Part shown: one piece after another, positions 20,395 to 30,973 of the stretch
How positions within the stretch are numbered: the stretch's first letter is position 1
Layout: every line of letters begins with the position of its first letter
NCBI GenBank assembly: GCA_023055355.1
Contig: JALJCS010000056.1
Span: 1,798,001-1,862,000 of the forward strand
Length of the DNA: 64,000 nt
Reading direction: 5' to 3'
Origin: Agelaius tricolor
Lineage: Eukaryota; Chordata; Aves; Passeriformes; Icteridae
Program-made: the position numbers and the translations under genes
Notes under the pieces: generated by a model
The model's database searches: none
Told to the model about the DNA's origin: nothing
What the model saw: only the letters and a program-made list of their open reading frames with translations

Positions 20395-21584
20395 CCATAC
20401 CCCGTTTAAAAGTCAGTTTTGTATCACCCGGTTCAGATGTTATGATCCATTCCTTAGGTCCTTCCACGGGTCCTTTGATTCTGCTGGCATGGATCCACCC
20501 TCGTTCCTTGGTCCGGATCGCAGCCTCGGTTGTCAGCAATACCTGAAAAGGACCTGCCCATTGTGGAGTTAAAGATTGTTCCTTCCATGTTTTTACTAAC
20601 ACCCACTCCCCTGGATGAATGTTATGGATCTTAAAATCTAACGGTGTGGTTTGAGGGATTAGTCCTTTTAGCCATAAATTTTCGAGAGTTTTAGCAATTG
20701 TGTTAACATATCCTCTGACTTTCATTTCTCCCACCTCATAGGTAGCATTTTCATGTTGGGTGGTTAGAAAAGGTAACCCAAACATCATTTCATAAGGCGA
20801 CACTCCCAGATCTGACCTGGGTTGTGTTCGGATCCTTAATAAGGCTAAAGGTAAGCATTGTACCCATGACATTCGTGTCTCAATCATCAATTTAGTTAAA
20901 GTTCTCTTTAAAGTCTGGTTCATTCTTTCTACACGGCCAGAACTCTGTGGATGCTATGGGGTATGTAACTCCCATTTTATCCCCAAGGCATGAATTATTT
21001 TTTTGTAACACCTTTGATGTAAAATGTGTTCCTCTGTCTGAATCTATCATATTAACCATTCCATATCTGGGGATTATCTGTTCCAGGAGGGTTTTACTTA
21101 CCATACTGGCTGTAGCCTTGGCAGTGGGAACTGCCTCCACCCAATGAGTTAAATGGTCTGTCATTACTAACAAATACTTCCATCTTTGTACTTGAGGGAG
21201 TTCAGTGAAATCTACCTGGATACCTTGAAAGGGTCGAAGAGCTAACTCACGACCTCCTAATGTAGTTTTTCTCATTACCTTTTTATTGATCTTTTGGCAA
21301 GTTATACATCTTTCAGTTACTTGTTTTGCTACTCCAAAAATCCCAACGCACCCATAATTCCTTAAAAAATGATCACAAAAGGCCTGGGTACCCGAATGGG
21401 TTTTCTGATGCATATCCTCTAATATCTTCCTGGTAATCATTTTATTAAGTAATTGTCTTCTGTCAGGGAGTTTCCATTTCCCTGATTCATCTTGTTCACA
21501 TCCGATCTTGTTTAAATCTTTTTTCTCTGCTTCACTAAACTTTGGAATTTCCAATTTTTCCTCATTTGGAGTTAATATTAACAT
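20336..21584 (-). pseudogene. pol: ERV-E integrase
   Basis: Zinc-domain residues H-x3-H (H-Q-K-T-H) and C-x2-C (C-I-T-C) are present. Catalytic Asp residues lie in Q-V-D-F-T-E-L-P and in M-I-D-S-D-R-G-T-H-F. A frameshift near 20920-20950 disrupts the stretch that should carry the catalytic Glu. The C-terminal domain then continues open to 20336, with W-A-G-P-F-Q-V-L-L-T-T and W-I-H-A-S-R-I-K, the GPY/F-type signature of gammaretroviral and related integrases. Confidence 0.87.
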
Positions 21585-21602
21585 AACTCTTTCAGTTCCA
21601 TT

Positions 21603-22235
21603 CTATGCTGCATCCCTAGCTTGATCTGCCAAATTATTCCCTCTTATTTCTGGGGTCACTCCCTTTTGGTGTCCCTTGATGTGTACTATAGCTATCTCTT
21701 CAGGTAATTTTAGTGCCTCTAGAATCTCTAAAATGAGCCCTTCATGTACCAATCCTTTTCCTCTTGAATTAAGTAATCTTCTTTCTTCCCAAATTTTCCC
21801 AAAGGTATGTACTACTCCAAAGGCATACCTTGAATCCATATATATGGTTCCTTTTTTGTGTGCTAAAGATTCCAGTGCTCTTTTTAGAGCATATAATTCA
21901 CAAGTTTGAGCTGACCAGTTTGAAGGTAATTTTCCCTTTCCAATAGTTTGCATGTTCTTCCCATCAACTACGGCATACCCTGACATTCTCTTCCCTTGTA
22001 GGCATCTGGAAGACCCATCTACATAAATTATTTCCCCTTCTAAAAGCGCTTGCTCTTCAAGATCTTCCCTAACCTTTGTTTGGTATTCAATAATTTCTAG
22101 ACAATTGTGTTTTAGGTCATCTGTTGGTTCCCCATATAGGAATTGAGCTGGATTTAGACTTCTGTTTACTTCTAATGTCAGGTCATCACTGTCTATTAGG
22201 ATTGCTTCATATTTTAACATCCTGGAATCTGTCAA
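21603..22235 (-). pseudogene. pol: ERV-E RNase H
   Basis: Catalytic residues are visible in I-Y-V-D-G-S-S, C-E-L-Y-A-L, I-Y-M-D-S-R-Y-A and G-N-N-L-A-D-Q-A, with the H-I-K-G-H-Q-K loop. It is open between two in-frame stops (22236-22238 upstream, 21603-21605 downstream) and shares the RT and integrase frame. Confidence 0.87.
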
Positions 22236-22957
22236 CTATTTTTCAGCCTTCTGATTTAACACATTCCTAACTGCATGAGGTGTGCACACAATTAGTTTAC
22301 CCCCAAAAGTAAGCTTACGACTTTCTTCTACCAGGATTGCAGTAGCTGCTACAGCCTGAAGACATACTGGCCAGCCGTGACTCACTGGGTCCAACATCTT
22401 TGATAAATAAGCTACTGGTCTCTTTACTCCTCCCCACTTCTGAACCAGAACTCCATGAGCTACCCCCTTTTCTACATTCACATATAGATGAAAGGGTTTT
22501 TCTAGTGAGGGTAAGCTTAAAGCTGGGATTGAAGCCAGCTTTGACTTCAGCTCTCCCAATTTAACATCATCTTCCTTAGTCCATTTAATATCATCCCCCT
22601 CTGTCAATTTCTCATACAAAAATTTGACAGCCTGTGTGTATCCCTCAATCCATAATCTACAGTATCCCAGTAATCCTAATAGCTTTCTGATTTCCCTCTT
22701 TGTAGAGGGAGGGGGAAGGGATAAAATCCCTACGATTCTTTCTGGGTTGAGTTTCCGACTGCCCTTACTGATTAAATGTCCAAGATATTTTACCTCTGGT
22801 TCTACAAATTGCAATTTCCCTTTCGATACCCTTAATCCTTTCTCCCCGAGAAAATTTAAAAGCCGTATGGTAGCTTCTCTCACTTCAACTTCAACTTCCC
22901 CAGATAGTAAAAGATCATCCACATATTGGATAATTTGTATTCCAGGAGGAGTAGTGA
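22236..22957 (-). pseudogene. pol: ERV-E RT palm end, thumb and connection
   Basis: It begins at the catalytic Q-Y-x-D-D-L-L-L-S-G, continues with F-V-E-P-E-V-K-Y-L-G-H, L-L-G-L-L-G-Y-C-R and a connection region with P-V-A-Y-L-S-K-M-L-D. Everything N-terminal to the catalytic loop is missing because the element breaks off at about 22960. Confidence 0.85.
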
Positions 22958-22960
22958 AAG

Positions 22961-23404
22961 GCAGGGCCTAAGCCCCAATATATCCTTGCGGCATGACTGG
23001 TTTGGCTGATCTGGAGTGTTTAGCCACTAAGAAGAGAATCACTGCCTGAAAGATCTGAGAAACTGATTAGGTCTGCTTGAAAACAGGACTTTTAAGAACC
23101 TTGTAGCAGGGCCTTTGAAGTTCATTTACGTGTTGGGGGTTTTTATAAGTATGCCAGTAGCTGGAGAAAGTTTTAAGTTTGGGGAATCTTAGAGGGATTT
23201 AAGACGATTTTTAGGAAGAAGGGCATCGTGCAACTAATAAGCATTTGTACAAGAATATCAGAACCTAACTCAACAACAAGAATACCTTATTATTGGGTAA
23301 ATGTGCGTGAGGTGTATGTGTATGTCCCTTGTTTTGTGTGACTGGCTGGAGAAAGGCAAAGTGCTTGTTGTATTATTTTATAGTAAAGATTTTGTGTTGC
23401 TTGT
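22961..23404 (+). other. Leader-like stretch between ERV-E break and ERV-F accessory gene
   Basis: About 440 bases without a convincing frame, LTR ends or primer site. It is not homologous by eye to the leader of ERV-D. I see nothing further in it. Confidence 0.4.
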
Positions 23405-23827
23405 ATGAGTGCAATTTTGTCTTTGAGTTGTGGACCCAGGTGGGAGCCTTGGGTTTTGTGTGAGTGTAAAACCTGTCATAAGAGGTGTTACTGTACTGCA
23501 TCTCCCAGGAGTGCCTGGTGTCAGGAGTGTCACAAGGCGGAATTGCGAACCAGAGTTCAGGCAATAAATTTCTTAATTTCTGTAGGACACAAAGAAGTAG
23601 GTAACCCAAGGTTAGGAAAAGCCTGGAGGGAAGCAGAGGCTGAGTCAGGACATGCAGAGATCATTGAAGTAGTGTGCAGAAGACGGTATTTAGTTTCCAG
23701 GATTTGGGCTATATCTGAGGAGAATTGGGAAAAAACCTGTAAAGATTGCATAGTTAGATTCGCTTGGAAACTAAGAAATAAGAAAGGCCACTGGGGTGGT
23801 GCAGGAGGTGCTTGGACAAACAGATAA
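23405..23827 (+). CDS. Cysteine-rich accessory gene directly upstream of gag in ERV-F (unrecognised)
   Basis: An intact 140-codon ATG-started frame. It has W-V-L-C-E-C-K-T-C-H-K-R-C-Y-C, a second pair W-C-Q-E-C, and a C-terminal block I-S-E-E-N-W-E-K-T-C-K-D-C followed by R-F-A-W-K-L. These blocks align with the ERV-E gene at 19828-20394 and the ERV-I gene at 39520-41834. The N-terminal domain of the other two copies is not seen in frame here. The stop overlaps the gag start region by about 16 bases in another frame. A pre-gag gene recalls orf-C of walleye dermal sarcoma virus by position only; function is unknown. Confidence 0.7.
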   Translation: MSAILSLSCGPRWEPWVLCECKTCHKRCYCTASPRSAWCQECHKAELRTRVQAINFLISVGHKEVGNPRLGKAWREAEAESGHAEIIEVVCRRRYLVSRIWAISEENWEKTCKDCIVRFAWKLRNKKGHWGGAGGAWTNR

Positions 23828-24365
23828 GAATAGGACATAAAGCAAGTAAAGAGAAAGCACCAATAGATATACTTTGCCACAGCCCCCCTGTAATAAAATT
23901 GGCACAGTGGGAGCATAACCCTGACACAAAGAATAAAATTAAGATCAAAACGATACATTATTGTATGATCAAGTGGACCAAAGAAGAGATAAGATCAGAC
24001 TATTTATTCTGGGCCTTACACGAGTCTTTTGAAAAGGAAATGTGCCAAGCTTTAAATACTTATGTAAATTACAAGAAAGTTGTCAGCCAAGAAAAAAAGC
24101 ATTATGCCACTTGCTGGGGGAAGGCAAACTCTCCGGGAGAAGTAAAGGTGTTTAAATTAGAAGAAGACAAAAATTGGGACCCCTTAGACTCTCTTCCACC
24201 CCCATATCCACCAGCACCTAATGCACCCCCTCCACTCCCTGACAGGCCTAGTCAAAATACCCAGGGAAGAGTGGCTCAGCGGGAGGAATTAAAAAAGGAA
24301 GACCAAGCTGTATCCCTATAGCCCCTCTGGGAAGTTCCATTGGGAGGGGCATGGGGGGGATTGGG

Positions 24366-25611
24366 TTTGTCACTGTCCCACTTGTGAAAGACACGTTCAC
24401 TCTCCTGTGAAAATTTAGAAAGTTTAATAAAGGACAATAGGAGACAAGGACCATAAAGCAAAGGTTATCATGGCTGGGTACATCTTGACACTCAGCCAAG
24501 ACCACCCCATCACCTTTGGGGATACCCCTAAATACCTTTTCCCTTACATCAGCCTGTTGCATATTCATAGACTCTTATGCATATCCATAAACTAGATTAC
24601 ATATTCCAGGAGCTATTTTAAATGGCCCCTCCTTGGATCCACCTTTTTAGAGCATGCATGTTTCTTGGCTGTGGTTTTGGCTCCTTCTCTTTATCACTTC
24701 CAGTTTGGGCCTTGGTCCATACTTTCTTCAGATGGCAGATGCTGATAGTTGGCATATCTGTATGTCTTAAGTTGGAAATGGGGGGTGTATTCTATTCCTA
24801 TCCGATGGGGCAGTTATCTTCTGTTAATTGAGCAGTTTATCTCTTCCACAACCAATCCTACCTCCGGGGAGATATCCTCTGTTAATGGGCTATTGAGTGC
24901 CTCAGCATGACTGATAAAATTACATCATCCCATTGTGAGAAGCTCCACTCAGAGGGAGGAGCCAAGCATTCCTACCTAGATATAATCTGAGCTTTAGAGC
25001 ACCACAGGCAGCCTTTTCCACTGGATTCCCAGAGGAGCAGCTGTCTTCTCCACTGGATTTTCAGAGGAAGACTACACCCTTCTACAGGCTCACTGCTTCA
25101 ACAGAACCACATCTGCCATTCCAGGAGGACTGCAGCCACCATGTCTATTGGACTGCTACCAAGACCCTGACCAACAGGGTGTCAGGTCGTATTCTGAATC
25201 TGTCAGTGTTGTTTTGTATTACTGCACTGTTTATTTTATTTTTATTTTCTTCCCTAATAAAGAACTATTATTCCTGCTCCCATACCTTTGCCTGAGAGCC
25301 CCCTTAATTTCAAAATTATAACAGTTCGGAGGGAGGGGGTTTACATTTTCCATTTCAGGGGAGGCTTCTGCCTTCCTTAGCAGACACCTGTCTTTTCAAA
25401 TGAAGACACTGTAGCAGGTGTCCTCATCCTATGTTCATTGGATGTTATGCCATCCAAGCAGGCATTTTAACACAAGCATACTTATATCAGCTATTTCACT
25501 ACTATGTCTAAGATTAATTAACAACAGAAATAAAAAGTATATCTTTATAACAAAGTTACTTTAACACCACACATATGAAATCCATTTTAATATTTGCAAA
25601 AAGCCAATATT
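24366..25611 (-). repeat. LTR-Z in ERV-F gag, itself split by LTR-M2 (boundaries approximate)
   Basis: Gag homology to ERV-D stops near 24365 and resumes near 25612. The inserted DNA begins tgtcactgtcccac, so on the minus strand it would end ...GTGGGACAGTGACA. An ATTAAA polyadenylation variant on that strand lies near 24432. No target duplication could be verified; the right end is uncertain. Confidence 0.5.
24763..25408 (+). repeat. Solo LTR-M copy 2 (646 bp)
   Basis: It starts TGTCTTAAGTTGG and ends TTTTCAAATGAAGACA, with perfect 5-bp duplications ctgta at 24758-24762 and 25409-25413. AATAAA lies near 25255 (cctaataaagaac). It aligns with LTR-M copy 1 at 39854-41645 and its 3' part with the element ending at 51101. 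It holds an internal 30-bp-class tandem repeat (ccactggatt...cagagga) near 25018-25070. Confidence 0.9.
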
Positions 25612-26536
25612 ATAATATGTAACTATAAAACACTCAATTCCTCTGAAGCAAGAGCATTCAAAAAGGAATTAGGAGGTCTACTAGAAGACCCTATTGGATT
25701 AGCAGAGAAAATAGACCAGTTTTTAGGACCTAATATTTATACTTGGGATGAAATGCAATCTATACTAAACCTTTTGTTTATGTTGGAAGAAAGACAGTTG
25801 ATTTGAGCTGCAGGTATGCGAATATGGGAGAGGGAACATGTAAATGGACCCCCTGGGGAGGATAAAATGCCATTACATCGCCCGATGTGGGACCACAATA
25901 ACCTTAGTGGAAGGCAAAACATGGAAGAGTACAGTGCATTAATTATCAGGGGAATTAGGGAAGCAGGTCCCCGTAATCAGAATGCCCACAAAGCGTTTGC
26001 AGAGCAAAAACAAAGGAGGAAACTCCATCTGAATGGCTGAAGAGGTTAAAAAAGAATATGAGGCAGTACTCAGGAATGGACACTGATACGAAGGCTGGAC
26101 AAACACTGTTAAAAGTGACCTTTGTCACCCATGCATGGCTGGATATAAGAAAGAAGCTAGAAAAATTAGAGGATTGGCAAGACAGAGGGTTGAATGACCT
26201 GTTAAAAGAAGTCCAAAAGGTATGTGTAGGAAGGGACACAGAGAAAGCTAAGCCAAATTTAAGGTAATGGCAGCTGCTATAGCCGAAGGAAACCTCAGGA
26301 CTAAGACCCACTCCTTTAAGGAGGTAAGGGCCCAATTGAGCCAAAACAAGGGGGGCCAGGAGGAATTTAATGTGAACAGAATTCCCTGTGAAAGGAGTCC
26401 TAAGGAAGAGAAAAGGGAAGTGAACACCCAGGGCCCAATCTGTCACTATTGCAAGGAAATTGGACACTTAAAGCGAAGCTGCCCACAGAGAGAAAAAGAT
26501 CTGAAAGGTTTTAGTGAGGCTTGAGAAACAGATGAA

Positions 26537-26539
26537 TAG
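26537..26539 (+). promoter_or_regulatory. ERV-F gag-pol UAG in a murine-leukaemia-virus-like readthrough context
   Basis: GAA TAG is followed by GGGGGTCAGGGG, in frame with NC upstream and protease downstream. The well-studied gammaretroviral readthrough site has UAG followed by a very similar G-rich GGUCAGGG element and a pseudoknot. An additional TGA at 26522-26524 in the same frame is a later defect. Confidence 0.7.
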
Positions 26540-26940
26540 GGGGGTCAGGGGCTCTATCTCCTGGGGGTCAAAACATCAGCAGGAGCCCTTGAAAACTTTA
26601 AAAGTAGGTCCCCAGGAGGAGGAACTTGAATTTTTAGTAGATACAAGGGCAGAGAGGACATGTATTTGTGAGATTCCAAAAGGGTGTGAAAAAAGCCAGA
26701 ATACTATTCAAGTAATAGGGGTGAAAGGGGAAAGAACTAAAGCGCCAGTTATAAAACGTGATATTTGAAGGAACAAACAAGATAATAATGGAGGATGTTT
26801 TACTTGTACCAGGGGCAGGATACAATTTGCTGGGGAGGGATTTACAAGTACAGTTAGGCATCGGGATGCTTCCAGAAGGGGATAAAATGGTAGTCAAACT
26901 CCTCCTGCTAAAAGAAGAGGATCAAAAGAAAATTCAATAA
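26540..26940 (+). pseudogene. pro: ERV-F protease, catalytic glycine lost
   Basis: The core reads E-F-L-V-D-T-R-A-E-R-T where the family motif is D-T-G, so the invariant Gly is Arg. A frameshift near 26765 separates it from the closing L-L-G-R-D-L motif (about 26830). It continues into the start of RT. Confidence 0.8.
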
Positions 26941-28229
26941 GTAGTATGGATTAAGCCTGGGAATAGGGGCAAGTTAAACATAACTCCTATAGTAATTAAA
27001 ATCACTAACACAAATTGCCCGATCTGAGTACTGCAATACCCGCTCTCCTTGGAAGGGAGAAAAGGGTTACAAACAGTAATTCAGGAATTAATTAAGGATG
27101 GAACTTTAGAACCATGCATGTCTCCCCACAATACCCCCATATTACCAGTAAGAAAATCAAACGGGACATACAGGCTTGTCCAAGACCTGAGAGAAGTGAA
27201 CAAATGGACTATAGATTGATATCCCGTGGTACCTAATCAATACACACTATTAAGTAAAATTCCTCCATCACACCAGTGGTTTAGTGTGATAGATCTCAAA
27301 GATGCCTTTTGGGCTTGTTCCCTAGCAGAAGTAAGTAGAGATATATTTGCCTTTGAATGGGAAGATCCTGATACAGGGAGAAAACAAGAACTTAGATGGA
27401 AAAGATTACCTCAAGGATTTACGGAATCCCCTAACTTATTTGGACAGGCCTTGGAAGAAGTCCTACAACTTTTCCCTATTGTACCAGGAATAAAACTTAC
27501 TCAATATGTCAATGATTTACTTCTCTCAGGAGAAGATGAGAAACAAGACAGGGAATGTCCGGTTCGGCTGTCTGTCTCTGCCCGGACACGGGTAGGGTGG
27601 TTCTTGGGTGGCCCGCGTTTCAAAGGACGAGTCTGGACTCTTCAGTTTTTCGATCTTCAGATTGTTTATTATTTCTTATCTACAAAATTTTCTGTCTGCC
27701 CAACAGAGGTCTGACCTGCAAGGCAGCCAAAGGCACTCTGACCACCCACGGGGCGGTCGTGTCTTTTTATACCAAAATCTACCTACATGATATTTACCTT
27801 TATTTCCCAATACCTTTCACCCATATTAGCAAGTGCACCTTCACCATGAAACAATCCCCAAGTGCCAACATCACCACAGAAAATGGATGACAAGAAGAAG
27901 AAAGAAGAAGGACGAGACATGCCCTGATCCCTCCATCTTGTCTCCATAACCCCCCTGTACCAAAAACCCTAAAACCTATATTTCACCCTATAAATGTGTC
28001 TTCTTTACACCCTTCACTCCCAAGTGATTCTCATGTCCTCAAACTGCTGTCACTTCTGTAGATGGATCAAAATCAAGCCACCAAACACTCCTGGCAACAT
28101 TCCAGGATTTCCGAGACCCCCAAGGGTTCTCTCGGTAACTCTGGACATCCGGAGTGATGTGCTGAGTTCCCACAAGGGAATTCACTATATTACTACTAAA
28201 TTTCTTGGAAAACCAAGGGCTTTAGGTAT
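26941..28229 (+). pseudogene. pol: ERV-F reverse transcriptase, first part (split by LTR-G)
   Basis: Fingers sequence with C-M-S-P-H-N-T-P-I-L-P-V-R and V-Q-D-L-R-E-V-N-K is interrupted by stops. Palm from 27226 contains [10 protein letters not shown] and L-P-Q-G-F-T-E-S-P. The catalytic loop reads Q-Y-V-N-D-L-L-L, so the first catalytic Asp of Y-V-D-D is Asn. LTR-G (27556-28174) interrupts just after, thumb sequence resumes at 28175 for about 50 bases, and ERV-I starts at 28230. RT continues at 43568. Confidence 0.85.
27556..28174 (-). repeat. Solo LTR-G (619 bp) in ERV-F RT
   Basis: On the plus strand it runs tgtccggttcggctg...gagttcccaca, flanked by perfect 6-bp duplications agggaa at 27550-27555 and 28175-28180. 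The reverse complement of tttatt near 27664 gives AATAAA and of tttttata near 27758 a TATA box, so it is in minus orientation. It is homologous to the 3' LTR of ERV-H at 40263-40885. The 6-bp duplication fits a class II/alpharetrovirus-like integrase. Confidence 0.92.
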
Positions 28230-28667
28230 TGATTTGTGGAAAAAACTCTACAACTCCTAAAAGTCGTGAAGTAGGTATGTACCTTTATTCAGCGCCGAGT
28301 GCATGCAGGATTGGGTGCATGCAGGATTGCTCCTCCCAGTCTAGACTTCTCTTTGTCCCTTAACCTGTTGCATATGCATTAAGTTTTGCAATAGGTCCAT
28401 GCATATTCATTTACTAGCCCCGCTTTGCATTACAATTAGTCCTTATCAGTTTTGGTTTGCTTCTCCTTTCAAGGTCTAAGGGGCCCCTCTTACCTCCCTC
28501 TAGCTTGGAAGCAAACACTCCTTTCACCTTGTTTGGGGCAATTTTGCATTCTCTTGTCTACCGGCTTCTGCAAGCACAGCAAGTTAACAGACTAAACAAG
28601 TTAAAACACTACACTTCATCTATGCGAAATTGATTTCTACCTCAAGTTAATTTCTAACCTCATGTCT
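28230..28667 (-). repeat. ERV-I 3' LTR (438 bp), family LTR-L
   Basis: On the minus strand it starts TGAGACATGAGG after a degenerate polypurine tract (tctagaaaagggtgtga) and ends ...CACAAATCA. The reverse of tttatt at 28284-28289 gives AATAAA. It matches the 5' LTR once the nested LTR-K there is excluded. Confidence 0.9.
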
Positions 28668-29744
28668 CATTCACACCCTTTTCTAGAAAATGAGTAAAGA
28701 TTTTTACTTAATGCAAATCTCTACGATATGTATCCCTCAATGCTTTTCCATGTACATTTGATACGGAGGTTAACACTGCCACTCTCTGTAGTATTCTCCA
28801 GTTTTAAATAAGAACCATAAAAGATAACATTAAACTTATTCCAACTAATATTAGTAAAACTACAATGGCATGACACACCGTATTAAAAATCCGAGTTGCA
28901 GTTGGCAACTGTATAAAGATTACATCCCACCAGTGATGATCTGCATCTTGTTTTATTATTTGCAGAACTCTGCTTATCTCTTTTGTATCATGATGGACAG
29001 TAGCTAGTGTTTTCTCTCTATTTTCCTTGATTTTCTTCAAAATTTCAATTAGGTCTTGGTGTTTAATTAATTGTCTTACCAATGTAAGGTCTATTCCAAT
29101 AGGAGTAGGTGATAACCTGTGATACATTGTGTAATTTGTTTTGATCAGCTGGTGAGATGTCACTGGTGCTAGATACGAAAAATCACACCTGATGATCTTA
29201 ACGAAATTACAAATAAAAAAATTAGAATTATTTCTACTAGGCAAAGCTACATCTTCGTTAGCTATTTCTACAAAAGCACAAGTAGTTCTTAAGCATACAC
29301 AACCTTGGATGGTATACACATGCACAGTTTTCTGATTAGTGACTGGATGAATCTCAAAGTTGCAAATACCTTGTTCACTGTCAAGGCACACATCTTGAGC
29401 ATCAACAGTATTGCTTTCACAAATGAACCCTAGTGGTTCTTGGGCAACACAAGATTCTAAGTTTACTGTTTGTCATTTCTCATTCACCATTTGTGCCCAT
29501 GCTCTATGTTCTGAGGGGTAGAGCACTGTCTCCTCATGGTTTAGTCCTAGCGCGATGATGGGGTGGATAACATAAACAGTGGCTTTACGTATAGTAAGCA
29601 CAAAGGCAGTGGCCACATTAGAAGCAGGATCATAGATAAAATTTACCATAGTCTACTAAGATTGAAATTTTCTTTCAGAATTAATTGTATTGTACCAAAC
29701 AACCTTCCAAATTTCAACCAGAAATTCACCTTTACCTTCTTCCC

Positions 29745-30623
29745 TGTTAGAACCCTCAATGCTGAGATTTTTAGACTTTCTGTACTGACAGGCAGTGACC
29801 CCCAGGAGAGGCCTGATTCATATGTTCGGCAGTCATGTGATGGACATGTCAAGAAGAAGATATCACCTGCTATGCACTTGAAGGGCTTATTGAAGAGATG
29901 CTAGAAAAAAACAAGTGTAGAAGGTCGGTATGCCGAAATAATGAAGTTAGGGAGGAGTATTCAACCGACCACTTGTATCTGTGCAGAGTAAGGAAGAAGG
30001 ATTGAGGCAAGTTATGGCCCTGAAGTTACAACCAATAGCACAAAAGAGCAAGTTGAACTTGGCGGTTAAGGGGAAAGTATGCGCCTGAAGACAAGGATTT
30101 AAAGCACCTATGACCTGAGGCCGTGGAACAGGCTTCCAAAATTGATTGATAGCACTGGGATTACGGGTGTGTAGTTGGTTAGAAGTGTATTATATCACAG
30201 GGTGTAAAACTTAGAGTTTGGGGTTTTAGAATATAGCAATAAATATGAAGCAAGATGGAGGTTTTAGGGCTGAGGCAGGTTGTTCTTCTTTACCTTCTTC
30301 CTTCTTCTTCATGGGTTTGGGTGGTATTTTGTAATTGGACAGAAAAGTCCGCAGTGTGGACTTTGAGGGATTAGTTATTGGGTTAAAAGGGAAAATAATT
30401 TAGATGTCATTTCTTAATTGGATAGTTTGGCCTTAAAAGACCTTGTAGCAAGATATAGTTAGCCATTTTGCGCCTTGTTAATGAAGGACTGCAGAACTCA
30501 CTGCTGTGAGGCTATAACATTGATAAGAAATAATAAACACCTGAGTCTGAAGGCGAATTATTGTCTCAAGTGCCTTCAATCCCGACCTCGACAGAGGTAG
30601 AAAAAGGAAGCCGAAAACTGACA
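29745..30623 (+). repeat. Solo LTR-X (879 bp) in ERV-I env
   Basis: It interrupts the env alignment with ERV-J2. It starts TGTTAGAACCC and ends AAAACTGACA, with perfect 6-bp duplications cttccc at 29739-29744 and 30624-30629. AATAAA occurs near 30527. Within it, a stretch from about 29917 to 30595 has its own inverted ends (TGTAGAAGGTCGG and CCGACCTCGACA), so it may contain a second LTR; no duplication supports that inner boundary. Confidence 0.8.
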
Positions 30624-30973
30624 CTTCCCGTATGATCAAAGCTGCTGTTGCCGGCATCTATAATTGTGTTTGTATACAACTGAAAGCTAAAGACACATTA
30701 TTAACTTGGGGTCTTGGTCTCCGGCTTTTTCCCATTTCAGTAACACCTTCGAAACCTGCTACTGGCTAGTTCCTAATGCCAATAAAAATGACTGTAGGGG
30801 CCATTTTAGTTTTGATAAATCACTTGTTGCAGTGTCCAGCTTGTTCATTAATATTTCTGAATCAATTCCATTTAAAACTCTCAATCCTGTCCCTAATATC
30901 TTAGTTAAATCTCTTCTCATTCTGTCCCTGAGGTGTACTTGTCTTTGTAACCCTGTCTAGCCCTCAAAGGATG

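Larger units (their letters stand above)
17847..22960 (-). mobile_element. ERV-E: 3' part of a gamma-like provirus (RT thumb to env)
   Basis: Reading leftward: RT from Y-x-D-D, connection, RNase H, integrase, a cysteine-rich accessory gene, env and LTR-N. Pol keeps one frame from about 22957 to 20945 with only two in-frame stops, env has a single in-frame stop, and the accessory gene one. The right end near 22960 is an abrupt break inside RT, next to leader-like sequence of the oppositely oriented ERV-F. Confidence 0.85.
23812..26536 (+). pseudogene. gag: ERV-F gag, split by LTR sequence
   Basis: Matrix sequence starts at a TTG (23812), where relatives have ATG, so the start codon seems lost. 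It runs to 24321 with K-L-A-Q-W-E and a Pro-rich P-P-P-Y-P-P motif that could act as a late domain. Gag continues in another frame with P-L-W-E-V-P to about 24365, is interrupted by LTR-Z/LTR-M2 to about 25611, and resumes with capsid (L-D-Q-F-L-G-P-N-I-Y in relatives; I-D-Q-F-L-G-P-N-I-Y here). Frameshifts occur near 25806 and 26040. NC has one knuckle, C-H-Y-C-K-E-I-G-H-L-K-R-S-C. Confidence 0.85.

Noticed and set aside
28263..28667. LTR-L ending at the agtcgtgaag motif
   Set aside because: Both copies share that motif but no terminal CA; extending to tgatttg gives TG/CA ends and an exact gtat duplication, so the longer boundary at 28230 was taken.
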